A DNA stretch of 64,000 bases from Trichobilharzia szidati (lineage: Eukaryota > Platyhelminthes > Trematoda > Strigeidida > Schistosomatidae). Position numbers and translations under genes: made by a program. Positions 1 to 58,724 of this stretch are shown piece by piece (within the stretch, counting starts at the first letter, position 1; each line of letters begins with the position of its first letter). The stretch is taken from assembly GCA_944472155.2 (NCBI GenBank), contig OX235273.1, positions 33,329,204 through 33,393,203 on the forward strand. Reading direction: 5' to 3'. The notes beneath the pieces are model-generated. The model saw nothing but the letters and a program-made list of their open reading frames with translations. It was not told the DNA's origin and did no database searches.

Positions 1-1529
1 ACGGAGATTATCTGAAAAATGTGATGTATTAGCGCTATACGTTTCGAACAATCTGATCACACATTTACTTGTCAAGTCAATATATATGGAAAGGTTAAAT
101 TAAACAAGGTGACAAAAAAAATTAAAGATTAACACAAACGTTTGGTAATCCAATCAAATAAGGATTACCAAACAATATACCAAAGGGAAAGCGTCTGTTG
201 CCTGAGTATTCTGAGCAGGTTTTTTCTTGTTCGAGGCTATGAACCACCGCGTTGCACAAACTGTGGCTGAAGCTGACCGTCAGGTGCCAGTATTTCACGT
301 ACTCCTATGACGTTACATGCTTAATCAACCATGTATCGAGGTAGAAATTGTAGGGTGTGCTGCTTGCTGACTAACTTGGGCCGGCAGGCTGCAAAAACGT
401 GTCTTTAATGCAAAGTTGCATAACCACTATTACCAGCATTATTTACCCCCTTTGGTAATCTCATGGTAGTTGATAAGATTACCCGCTCAAAACTGTCATT
501 TATTGTGTCGGCTCATAGTGTTCCTGAGGTGATTTTCTTTTACAGAGATTATTTACTAATCTTATCAGGAGTATCTTCTACGAGTCTCACAAAACACCTG
601 ACCGTGAAGTACCGTTTTGTGTGTAATTATATCAAGCGTACATAGTGACATTGACAAAATGAAGCATCCAGGTCATTAAAAGATGTTATGTTTATTTACT
701 GTCATCCCGGGCTTAGACAGAATTTTATCAAGTTTTGATAGATCGAGAAACAGAAATCAATACCCTTAGTGATGTTTGTTATGATTTGTATACATACGTT
801 TACTTTCCTTAGAGTTGTCGATGAATTAGCAAAAGCAGTCGAGTAAATTTTTGCATCACTGTAGATAAATGTCTTATTGAAGTAGCTACACTCACTCCTT
901 TACTAAGAATCATGGTCATTTTTTGTTTATCAACCCTTCATTTATATTTGCTTCCTGTTTTGTGTGTAGATTTTCAGAGGTATTTGTCCAGTATGCTTAC
1001 CAGTCCTATGACAAACCGTAATAAGTGTTGTTGAGTAACCGTATGTAAGAACGTAGCTGAGTAACTAAGTGCTTCTAATAATTTACAGGTTGGCAAAGGC
1101 ATAGCACACAGTGTGTCTAGTCTCTCCAGAATTTCATTTTTTTTGTGTCAGTAACTGGTGGGATATTAATTAATTCTAGTATTTCCGGTATGGACTCAAT
1201 TGATTCTGTATGTTTTAAGATTTTTCTTTCATCTGCGTACAAGAATTTTCGTTTTTCCCATTTTAGCCTTACATTCTGAATGTGTAGCCCTATTAGTTAT
1301 TACTTTTGGCACATGATTCCCTGACAGGGATCGTGGGTCTGAATATCTCCCAGTGTTTTGGTGCTGAAATAGACAGGTATTATGGAAGCTCTTTGTGGCA
1401 TGTGCAAGCTCTTCAAAAGTCGATCCGTTTACTTGGACAACTGGGTGTCGGTAGCATCCAGTTAACTTAGTCAACCATTCGATGCACCATGGGACGCTAA
1501 AAATGACTCATAGAAATTCACAGTAATGT
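1..1529. other. Intronic AT-rich sequence, no gene seen
   Basis: This is presumably part of the intron upstream of the first visible SNRNP200 exon. No coding similarity to the missing Brr2 N-terminus and no clear repeat family was recognised. Confidence 0.5.
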
Positions 1530-1830
1530 AGGGTGAAATGTGGATTTCCTGGTTGGGGTCCTCGGGACTCTAAGAACCAATGACCGGAGACAATTGGTGA
1601 TATGGCTCAAAATCGATCTCAATATCGCGGATGCATTCGCCCTTTGTGACCTGCCGTATCTATTAAACGCTATTGTTTTCCATGTTACACTTTTCCCTCA
1701 CATTTCTGCTTATCCTTCTTTCGAATCTTTTTTCTCCTTTATCTTCCTTTGTGTGGTACATCGAGTGTGGGAACTCGAACTGGTGTACTTCTTTGCGAAG
1801 TTCTGTGTTGAAACCAGTCAGCCATGGTGA
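1530..1830 (+). mobile_element. Family A non-LTR retrotransposon, 3' end fragment
   Basis: It carries the family A tail: GGTTGGGGTCCTCGGGACTC, a GACATGGCTCAAAATCG-like segment, a T/C-rich stretch and the terminal GAAACCAGTCAGCCA. The same order recurs at 31.9-32.4, 43.5-44.3, 48.9-49.2 and 51.6-52.3 kb. The copy is 5'-truncated with no intact ORF. Confidence 0.8.
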
Positions 1831-3851
1831 AAAAGCATCCTCACAATTATCTTCAATTTAATTTTGGTTGTTTTGTGTGCTTTTCGACGATAAAGTAAAC
1901 GAAGATGCTATAACATCTTGGCTATTACTTCGATTGTAGGCATTATCTGAAAAAGTTGGAAAACACTGGACTGCATGTTCTGTTGGATTCCACCCACTTG
2001 CAACAGTTGTTAACTAAACACAGTGCTATTAAATGATCTTATCACTTCTCCATTTTTTAAAATTAGTCGACAGTGTCACAATTCAAAAGCTGCTAGAATG
2101 ATGCCAGTACCACATACAAAAAGAGTGCTATTGTCTACCTTCTGAAGTGATTTCACTTACTAAAATATAATTTTGATGTTGGACCTGAGAACGCCTTATA
2201 CTAAATTGGAATTGGGTGAAAATAATCCTAAAGTAACAGCGTTAGCCGAATACGTCTAGTTACTGAACTTTTTATAAATTTGGAGGCTAGGTTCACAGGA
2301 CTACAGGTAGGGAGCATCACTCAACGACCACGTACACTGTTTGGCTTCTGTAAATACGCGATCAAAGTGTCCACCACTTTGATATAATCGTATTGCGCTC
2401 TTCAGGGATAATTCTTTTATGAGTTTTGAAATTCACAAAGTGTGGAACTAGCCATTATTGAATTCTACTGGTGACACATTGCTCGATAGTTGTCCTACAT
2501 TAAATACGCTCTTGAAGGTGATAACAGGAATGTTTTCATTCCTAATTGATGGGTCACACGTCCTTCTTTCAATAGGAATCAGGTGTCTCGTTGCACTTCA
2601 GTACTTAGCGTGCACTGTGAATTCCCATTTAACAAACCATGTCCGTGTTAACCAGTCATAAAACAGTGTTAGAGCCGAGGATTCATTGTGGGTAGTGTGA
2701 ATTGCTCCTTGTAACAGCTTTCATAGCATTCTGTTTGTCTGTTTGCTAGTCCGTATACAGCGTTTCTCAGACTGCCCCAAAGATTCCAGTTTTCGTGCTA
2801 ATAGCACACTGAATAAATAGAAACCATTTTCAATGTTTGACCACCACAAACGCTTGCGGTATTTCATCAAAGGGTATACTTTTTCGCTCAGGTGACTATT
2901 ACACACTATTTTACCACTTGGGGACTCTTGACCAAATATGATTGCAAAAGCTTTGGAAAATCCGCTTTCCACGCACTGGTGCTGTTGATAGTTGAATATA
3001 TATTATGGTGTGTTTATAACTAGGGAAGAGGAGTATGCTAATCGATGTAACGGTAGTCACAATGTGAGAATTTTCTGGGAATAAATTGTGTTCTGTATGG
3101 AAAGGTGAAAGACAACTTCACAACTATTTACTAACGTATTATAGTTGGCTATCTAAAACATCATTCTCTAAGCCTGCATATTCGATTTATGCAATCAACA
3201 AAATGTCTATCAAACACAATTGATTGAAGATACTCAACTAAAAGCTGAATGTATGTGTAATTGTCTTGTAGGTGCGATTCATCAGAAATTACTAATGCAA
3301 ACTTCTTGAATAAACCCACATGTAGGGTAGCCTTCCAGCGGACAGATGGAGAATTAATTCAAAGCTGTTGACTGAAATTCACCTAGTGTTTCGGGTAGAA
3401 TTTAATTTTCCCTACAGATTTCTTAACCCTCACAGTTAATACTGACAGCACAGTCTGAGCTTAGCTATAGTTAAATCACAGGTGACTTGCATTCAAACAT
3501 TACCTACTTTTGAAATGCAAAGATATTGCTTGAGTACTACAGGAACTGATACAATGTAGTTGTCCTTCGAACAAAGATAAAAATATACCGGATGGTATCG
3601 AGGTTTAGCTTGTCATGTTTGCCTATAGCCCCGAGTGGTAGGTGCTTAAACAAGAATAACTGGCTAGTCACATAGTCGTCTGGTTATTGGTCATAGTTAA
3701 TATTGCCTAATGTGAGACAAGAAGGATGTCAGTTGAAAAAAAATACACCTATTTCTGGATTCATTGTTTTGCATGCATTTGTTTCGTTTTTTTCGTGTCA
3801 ATTTTGCTACCTAAACATTTCATTTTCAAAAATGTATTTCTTTTGGTATAG
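1831..3851. other. Intronic sequence, nothing recognised
   Basis: AT-rich intron ending in the T-rich acceptor tract of the first visible exon. No open coding stretch and no repeat family shared with the rest of the window was seen. Confidence 0.5.
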
Positions 3852-51025
<47,174 letters not shown>

Positions 51026-51370
51026 ACCGAACCGAGGGTGGGTGCAGAGTAAGTAAAGTGTAGTGGGATGGAAGCAATAAAGGAAAAACAAAAACATATA
51101 TTCTTGTTTAAAGAAAGAAACATTTGACCTACAGTCATTGTGTGTGTGTGTGTGGGTTTCACTTCTTTCCCTTGTATATTTCCATCGGAAATGCATTATA
51201 TTTTTTTCTTCCCATTTTGTATTAAACCACTTTTTATCCTTATATTATTATTGCTCCAATAATAATAATAATACTATATACACATTTGTAACAAGTTTGT
51301 TTCCTTTATTCTATTTTAAATACATCCGTAAGATAATAATTGTATATCAATAAAACCGCCTACATTGTGT
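51026..51370 (+). promoter_or_regulatory. SNRNP200: SNRNP200 3' UTR and polyadenylation signals
   Basis: The AT-rich sequence after the stop codon has an early AATAAA at 51076-51081 and a second at 51349-51354, followed by a GT-rich stretch (TTGTGTTCACC). The second is the more likely main site, but the sequence does not decide between them. Confidence 0.6.
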
Positions 51371-51469
51371 TCACCTTCTCATCTCCTCCTGTGCTAATTG
51401 GATGGGTAAAAAAAATTAAGGTTATGCCATAGATTTGTAGTCTATGTGTGAGGAGGAGGAAGGTAAGTC

Positions 51470-52339
51470 ATTGGATGGGGTTTTAAAGCTATATCGATCT
51501 TAGACGGTTAGGACACGTGTTACACATCTCGGACCGTTGACTTCCTCGACAATTAATGCTAGCTGAAACTGGATTAAGTTAAAATAGAGTTTTACGAGTG
51601 ATCAAATCAAAACCTTGCATTCAGTCTTCGACTTACTTTTACTAACTTACACCATCTCTGGCGTAGGCGTAACATCCGGCTATCAACCAAGGGACGTGTG
51701 TGTACTGCTCAGCAATTCGCTCCATCCTTCTCCTCTATGGCTCTGAAACATGGCCAATACGAGTTGAAGACATGAAAAGGTTGACTGTTTTTGATCATAG
51801 ATGTCTACGATCTCTTTCTCACGTTAGGTGGTATAATAAGGTAAGTAATGTTGACATTAGGCGTAGAGTGTTGGGCAAAGAGGGAAAATCAATCGAAGAG
51901 ACTATAAAGTTACATAGATTGAGATGGCTAGACCACGTGCTGCGCATGCCTAACCATCGCCTCCCCCGACGGGCATTACTAAGCTGATATAGGTGCAGGC
52001 TGGAAAAGAGTAAGTGGTGGCCAAACAAAAACATGGCCTCATCAATCCATGAAAGCCTTAACAGTTAAACTGAGTCAGGTAGGGAGATGCAGACTTCCGG
52101 GTTGGGGCCCGCCCTCGGGACTCTAAGAATCAATGGCTGGAGACAATAGGTGACATGGCTCAAAATCGTTGTCAATGGCTTACGCAGATGTATTCAGTCT
52201 CTGTAATCTTTCATATTCCTTTCTACCATTATTTATTCTGTTTCACTCTTATACTTGTCTAAATTCTATTGATTCTCTTCACTCATTTTCTTGTCAACCT
52301 TTGTGTGCCATTTGGATCGTGGCAACTCGAACTGCTGCA
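51470..52339 (+). mobile_element. Family A non-LTR retrotransposon running into the sequence gap
   Basis: A diverged piece (51470-51640) is followed by a good copy. The good copy encodes SILLLYGSETWPIRVEDMKR, LTVFDHRCLRSLSHVRWYNK and LHRLRWLDHVLRMPNHRLPR, then the 3' tail, which is nearly identical to 43925-44310. The sequence stops at the N run just before the expected end. Confidence 0.87.
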
Positions 52340-52839
52340 NNNNNNNNNNNNNNNNNNNNNNNNNNNNNNNNNNNNNNNNNNNNNNNNNNNNNNNNNNNNN
52401 NNNNNNNNNNNNNNNNNNNNNNNNNNNNNNNNNNNNNNNNNNNNNNNNNNNNNNNNNNNNNNNNNNNNNNNNNNNNNNNNNNNNNNNNNNNNNNNNNNNN
52501 NNNNNNNNNNNNNNNNNNNNNNNNNNNNNNNNNNNNNNNNNNNNNNNNNNNNNNNNNNNNNNNNNNNNNNNNNNNNNNNNNNNNNNNNNNNNNNNNNNNN
52601 NNNNNNNNNNNNNNNNNNNNNNNNNNNNNNNNNNNNNNNNNNNNNNNNNNNNNNNNNNNNNNNNNNNNNNNNNNNNNNNNNNNNNNNNNNNNNNNNNNNN
52701 NNNNNNNNNNNNNNNNNNNNNNNNNNNNNNNNNNNNNNNNNNNNNNNNNNNNNNNNNNNNNNNNNNNNNNNNNNNNNNNNNNNNNNNNNNNNNNNNNNNN
52801 NNNNNNNNNNNNNNNNNNNNNNNNNNNNNNNNNNNNNNN
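52340..52839. other. Assembly gap (500 N)
   Basis: Exactly 500 unknown bases, probably a placeholder length. The gap is bordered by a high-copy retrotransposon tail on the left and an inverted-repeat arm on the right. Confidence 1.
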
Positions 52840-53395
<556 letters not shown>

Positions 53396-53698
53396 TAGTC
53401 AGACAGTGTGAGCGACAGAAAGTCAGTAAGTGACTATGTAAGGAAAGGACTGAGTAAGTAAATGAATGAGTAAGAATGTGACAGTATCAAGTGGGTATAT
53501 TGTCAGCCAGGCCGTGAAGAGAGGTTGTATATAAGTGAAATTAGTCGTGCGATAGGTAAGTACTGAGCGAAATTCCCTCCAGAGAACGGGAATCCGTGAA
53601 ATACAACTACCTTTTAAATACAATTTTCGTTCATCCATTCAAAAATTTTAATAAGAACAATAATGATAATAATCAGACAGCAGGCCTGGTAATAATGC

Positions 53699-53728
53699 TT
53701 TAATTAATTAATTAATTAATTAATTAAT
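53699..53728. repeat. (ATTA)n microsatellite
   Basis: TTAATTAATTAATTAATTAA and flanking units between the left inverted arm and the transposase. Confidence 0.9.
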
Positions 53729-53869
53729 CAGTTGATTAATCAATGAAGAGAACTAGAATTAGACATTTTCACCTCATAACGAAGAAGAGAGTCACAGAGG
53801 AGAGAGAGGCGGGCAGCAAAACAAGTGTACTGGTAAATAATTCCCCAAATATTGGGACCACAGCAATCA

Positions 53870-55300
53870 TCACTGAACATTGGATGCGTACAGTTGGCAT
53901 GGCAGAGTGTTTATGAGTAGGATGGGACCCAAATATAATAGGAAAAGTCTACACTCAGTTGCTTTCCATTGGCTAAGGTCATCTAATGACCAACATTTCC
54001 TCTGAAAATCAGAAGGAATGTGTTTCCTACTTACTTGCAGTCCGTTATTAATATCTGCAATAATCTTACTATCCATTTGCTTCTCTCGCCGTGCTGCAAG
54101 ACCCTGCCAAAGGAACACCAACTTCTTAACAACACCAAGGTATATTTGATGCATTGGCTCCAAGGGAAACGATTTTACCATGTCAAGTGGCAATTCCTCA
54201 AGGCAGCTTCTGTCCCCATAGTAACTTGCTTGAACTTGACCACGGAATGACCTATCATTTCTAAGTGTCTGGTTCCCATTAGGAAATGTCATCCTACCCT
54301 CCAAACGACAACCTATAACTTCACATTTATCACAACCTGTTTTTCCATTGTGACCGACGGTTTGTTTTACCTTAGAACGAGCAGGCGTGTCACATATAAA
54401 TGCTAGAACGCTGACAGTCACACTCCCACCCCACTTCTCATCATATAGACCGTTTTTATAAAGATCTTTCAATTCAACTAATAGGTCCATAGAAACCTCA
54501 TTGAAGTTGTTCGGTTTTCTCAAACCGCCATGTATGCCAATTAAGAAAACGTCACTGACGTATGGAGTTGTGATACGACCTAGGAATGGCCATAATCGCT
54601 GCTAAGAATTGTTCGATATCGATAAACCGTCATAGTTGATTTGCAAGCCAATATGTTGAAAAGTACCGTAGTCAATCCAACTATCTTGATAACGCTGTAG
54701 ATTTTCCTTCAGTCCAACGTGATAGTAAACACCTTGTCCAAGAAATCTAGGTACACACATGCCGCTATCTTTTAGCAAGCCTCTTATGGTTGTTGGTACA
54801 TGTGGATTAAATTTACGCATACAGTTCAAGATATCTTGCGCAACAGCCCCTGTTACATTGTTCCTAAGGAACAATTCCATAATTGACTTTCTGACCAGCT
54901 CTTTTTGGGTCATCTTTTCAGGAACAACCTGAAGTCCTATTAAAATTAATTATTACATAATAATAAATGTTACGGTTCTCTTCAATTTGTGAAACAACAG
55001 CGGCGGTCTCCCTAGTACTAGGTATACCCACTGTCCCCTGTATAGATGAACTTGAAGGCAAAGTTACTTTATTATCCCTTGTCACCTCTTCTCTAGATAA
55101 GCAGTAACGTTTCCAGAAGTCCCAGTCACTAAATGCTGCATCACGTAACCGTTTTTGACGGCGATAAAATGTGGAGTAGCTGTATCCAAGGCATTCATGC
55201 AGTCTGCCAGAAGATATTCCTCTCTTACGACTTGTTGCAGAATGCTGAATACCCGTATCTAACGCATTATCTGAGTTGTTTTCCTTATAACAGAAATGGA
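53870..55300 (-). pseudogene. Tnp2/CACTA-like transposase, broken by one amber codon
   Basis: The minus strand first encodes RGISSGRLHECLGYSYSTFY and RRQKRLRDAAFSDWDFWKRY (about 55270-55130). It then encodes KELVRKSIMELFLRNNVTGA, VPTTIRGLLKDSG and GQGVYYHVGLKENL, and after a TAG at 54602-54604, RLWPFLGRITTPYVSDVFLI GIHGGLRKPNNFNE, CDTPARSKVKQTVGHNGKTG CDKCEV, MVKSFPLEPMHQIYLGVVKK and LSQWKATECRLFLLYLGPI. The ICDTPARS, HxGxxxCxKC and PLEPMHxxYLGVxKKL blocks fit transposases found as transposase domain-containing proteins in animals, related to Tnp2/EnSpm. The frame is the same on both sides of the TAG. The C-terminus is lost after LYLGPI. Confidence 0.75.
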
Positions 55301-56542
55301 CAAATAGACAACCAAAATCTAACTCACCTGCATGATTTATAAATCCTGTAAGGATGGTCTCTGTATGTAAGGAGTACTGCTTATATACCTCTAGGCAAAC
55401 ATCCGTTTTCTTACAGGAAGTATATGTTCTCGTCGGGGAATCAGCACAATCACCCCCACCTTGTTTCGTTTGGATTCCAAAGGTTTTAATATATGACCTC
55501 GTAAAGAGTGCTCAACAATCGAAAAAATTTACACTTCACTTATGACAAGTATCCTTTTTCATCTAAGGGATTTCAGTTTTCATTCCCCCTTTGTTTCGGT
55601 TTTCCATTTTGGACCTCATTTTTATTGAGTTGTTATCAAATTTCGGAACGACGCACTAAAAAATTTTTTCCCATGGCTGGTAGAATACACATTAGACACA
55701 ACCTACCTTGCTTATAATTTTTTTTTCATTGGTGACCTCGTCTCAACTGAACTGTAATCAAATTCAGGGACACTATCACAAACGAAATATGTTATTCATT
55801 TCAATCTTCATATGTGATAAATTCACATTCTCCTACCCCCTGTTGAATTGTGTTTTCGTTGGACTCTTATTTACTGTCACACCTCCGGTCAAATAGACCA
55901 ATCACGTCATATGTAATTCGCAGACAAGTATGCAGCCGTCACACTGCACACTCTGTGTGAAACCTACTCTTTTCTGATTGGTTGGTTCCAATATACTATG
56001 TCGAGAGAGAGAGTGCTATTTTTCAGTATTAACCGCAGCAGTTAACGCATGCAGTGCTTATTTTCAGCACTGAAGGCATTATTTCAGATGTTGATCTCTT
56101 TTAAGATTTTGTCGCATTGATTAAGCACCCAGCTCTCTTTTTTAGAACGACCAGCTTTATTTCAGAGCATAGTGGGTAGAAAAATTATTCATTTACCACA
56201 AAAAGGCATTATCGACGCATAGGTTAGAATAAGTTCAGAATTGTTGTAAGCTTGGGGTTTAAGTCGACTTGTTTATCTGAAGGCTTCCAGTCAAGCATCC
56301 ATGCCATTTGGTACTCCATAGTGTCACGTTCCTGCACAATCCCCAGCCAGCTAAGAAATTATCTCGCAATCAGATTTGGTCTCGAAATATATTTCGTAAT
56401 TTGAATGATCCATTGTGGTGTTTTGCTTTGTCTTTCGTCTACGCTGAACGAATACTACGAAAGTTGTGGATATTAGACCTTGCGTTAGTATACTTCGTAC
56501 TATCCGTGAACGTCAATACCGTCAGCCTCTAAACAAGCGATA
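55301..56542. other. Sequence between transposase and right inverted arm
   Basis: AT-rich, no coding signal recognised. It presumably includes the 5' part of the transposon, but its ends were not found. Confidence 0.4.
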
Positions 56543-56855
56543 ATGCGTAGTGTGTTCACGTGAACACCACTCGCTGAAAACGTGTTCAACTAAACAAGCA
56601 CCTGCCTAATATTCACGCAATCATTACTCAGTGAAATAAGTGCTCTGTTAAAACCTGGACATTACATTACGTAGTTACTTGCATAATCACATGATTGCTT
56701 GCATGCTGGCCTACTCAATAACTGTTTTACTGACTTGATTACGTGCTTACGTGCTTACAGCCTACTGACTGACTGCCCATCTGACTGCCTGACTACTGAA
56801 TGGCTGACTGACCATTTTGGATGGATGGATGCTGGCTTATTTGGCCGAATATATC
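56543..56855. repeat. Large inverted repeat A, right arm
   Basis: It pairs with 52840-53395. The outer 126 bases match exactly, and the inner part shows scattered changes and lacks the GCCA array. Confidence 0.9.
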
Positions 56856-56964
56856 AATCATATTTTCGTATACTTTAAATTCCATTCAGCAGAGATTCAT
56901 GCCTCAATTCAACTGGCAGAAATCAACACGCAGCATCATTCAATGCCTAGCTGACCAACTCCCT

Positions 56965-57000
56965 CCATGACTCACTCACTCACTCACTCACTCATTTACT
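56965..57000. repeat. (CTCA)n microsatellite
   Basis: A run of ACTC units. A longer, less pure CTCA tract follows the small gene at about 57660-57790, inside its second intron. Confidence 0.85.
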
Positions 57001-57273
57001 TAGCCACTTACTGGCTTTCTCTCTCTCTCTCACACTGGATGACTGCACGCCTACTCGACTGACCAACAGCCTGACGAACTGTCTCACTGACTAAATGACC
57101 AACCGATGAAGCAACGAAGTATCTGGTTGAAACACAGAGGAATTTACACAAGATGGTTCGATGGTAATTTCGGTGAGCGGGAGGAGAGGGGAGAATCAGA
57201 GCTTCGCTGATTGACAGACAATTGAGTGAAAAAGAAGAAGTCTGAAAGGTGTGATTTGGATAATGCAAGTGTA

Positions 57274-57279
57274 TTTATT
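57274..57279 (-). terminator. Polyadenylation signal of the small Cys-rich gene
   Basis: AATAAA on the minus strand about 155 bases after the stop codon. Confidence 0.55.
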
Positions 57280-57432
57280 ATTAGTAAGTTGTACAGAGGA
57301 TATCTATCTAAAAGTACACATTGTCCACCGTCTTCAAATCAATGATGACAGGATTTTCTTCACGCAGGAAAGCTTGTTTGAATAATGACGTGTTCTGTTT
57401 AATTAGTCAATTGATGTCTGCTGCGTTAATGT

Positions 57433-58132
57433 TTAATGTCTTCGGCAGCCTTTACAGCAGCCACCTGGACAATTTCCACCTCGGCATCCACGGCATCCAC
57501 AACACCCTCCACGGCATTTAGGGCATCCACCAGGACAGCCAGGACAACCACTGTTTGCTGCTGCTGCTGCCGCTGCTGGTTCTGGAACTGGACCTGCAAT
57601 AACTGAAATCACAAAACAACAAAACACCACAATTTAATACTCAGTCATTACTCGCTTCATACATTCACTCACCCACTCACTCAATCACTCACTCACTCAC
57701 CCATTCACCCACTCACTCACTCACTCACTTACTCACTCACTCACTGACCCACTGACTCACTCACTCTATCACCAACTCAGTCACTCCTTCATTCATTGTC
57801 TCATCAATTAAGGTAGCATGTATTGACATCATTTCTACTGAGTGAATGTGTTATTTGTCTGTCTGCATTGTCTATCTCTTCTCTTATTTATGTCAACGAG
57901 TGATCATGGTCATGATGATGTTGATGATGACGTGGAGTAGGAAGAGGAGCAGGAGCAGGAGCAGGAGGATGAGGAGGAGGAGGAGACGCAGGAGGAATAC
58001 TTACCTCCCATTTCGAATCCCAGTGATGCAACGAGTACAACTAAGACGAGCTGAAATGAAAATGCCCATCAGGAAGGAAGGCATACAATATTATACAACC
58101 AGAGTATTCTAACATACAGTGAACATCTGCAT
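57433..58132 (-). CDS. Small secreted Gly/Cys-rich protein, three exons
   Basis: The function is not known. The minus-strand exons are 58118-58132 (ATG, five codons), 58005-58050 (46 nt) and 57433-57602, joined by GTATGT..TTTCAG and GTAAGT..TTTCAG introns of 67 and 402 bases. The product is 76 residues. It begins MQMFTLVLVVLVASLGF, a short hydrophobic core that fits a signal peptide. A short Pro/Ala linker (PVPEP and seven Ala) follows, then a 36-residue tail with 12 Cys spaced as CPGC, CPKC, GGCC, GC and KGC between Gly. It is preceded by a TATA box and followed by AATAAA. Tiny 5' exons encoding a signal peptide are common among schistosome secreted micro-exon genes. The composition could suit a crosslinked shell or matrix protein or a metal binder; this is speculation. 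Confidence 0.75.
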
Positions 58133-58179
58133 TGTCGTTTACTGTCAACTTGAAGCTACCTACTCACATACACCGTGCT

Positions 58180-58186
58180 TTTTATA
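58180..58186 (-). promoter_or_regulatory. TATA box of the small Cys-rich gene
   Basis: The minus strand reads GAGTATAAAAAGCACGG. The ATG lies about 48 bases downstream, so transcription would start some 20 bases before it. Such clear TATA boxes in schistosomes often mark strongly, stage-specifically expressed genes. Confidence 0.65.
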
Positions 58187-58443
58187 CTCCTCGAAGTTAA
58201 CCTCGAATTCGAGCGAACCCGTGGTCACACTCGAAGTCAGCTGATCAGTAATCAATCAGTGGAATCAACGAGTACGCGTAATGTGAAATGGTTTGATTGA
58301 CATGCTCACTCGAACGATCGACCGCTCGATCGTTTGGAAGATCGATGACTTGTTCGCCAGGTGGCTGAATCGCTCGGTCGCTTGCTCGCTCACTCGCCAG
58401 CCTGGCAATTCATTTTTCCCTTTCACCTATTCACCATGTGATG

Positions 58444-58724
58444 AACAAATAAGTCATCTTTGTATTTGTGGCTCAGTCCGTCATTGCATCTGGTTGGTTG
58501 GTTGGTTGATTGGTTGGTTCGTACATCCGTTGGTTGATTAGTTCTTCAGCTCGTTGGTTATTCATTTAGTTGGTGGGCCGATGCATGCGTCTTAATCCCC
58601 ATTTTGGAATAGTTTCAATTGATTGATTGACTCGCTGACTGACGTGGATAAACTGGAAAACACTTTGCATTCTGCAATTCCTAAATGCAAACTTTGCTTA
58701 GTCGCCGTCATTCGGCGGACAAAG
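58444..58724. repeat. Large inverted repeat B, left arm (281 bp)
   Basis: It looks identical by eye to the reverse complement of 63720-64000, including a GGTTGGTT run and TTAGTCGCCGTCATTCGGCG. Pairing stops abruptly at 58724/63720. Confidence 0.93.

Noticed and set aside
1..3851. Search for the missing SNRNP200 N-terminal exon(s)
   Set aside because: No frame matched the expected residues before the acidic segment, so the exon is assumed to lie upstream of the window.
57846..58112. Arg-rich plus-strand ORF
   Set aside because: It is antisense to exon 2 and intron 2 of the small Cys-rich gene, created by a purine-rich simple repeat.
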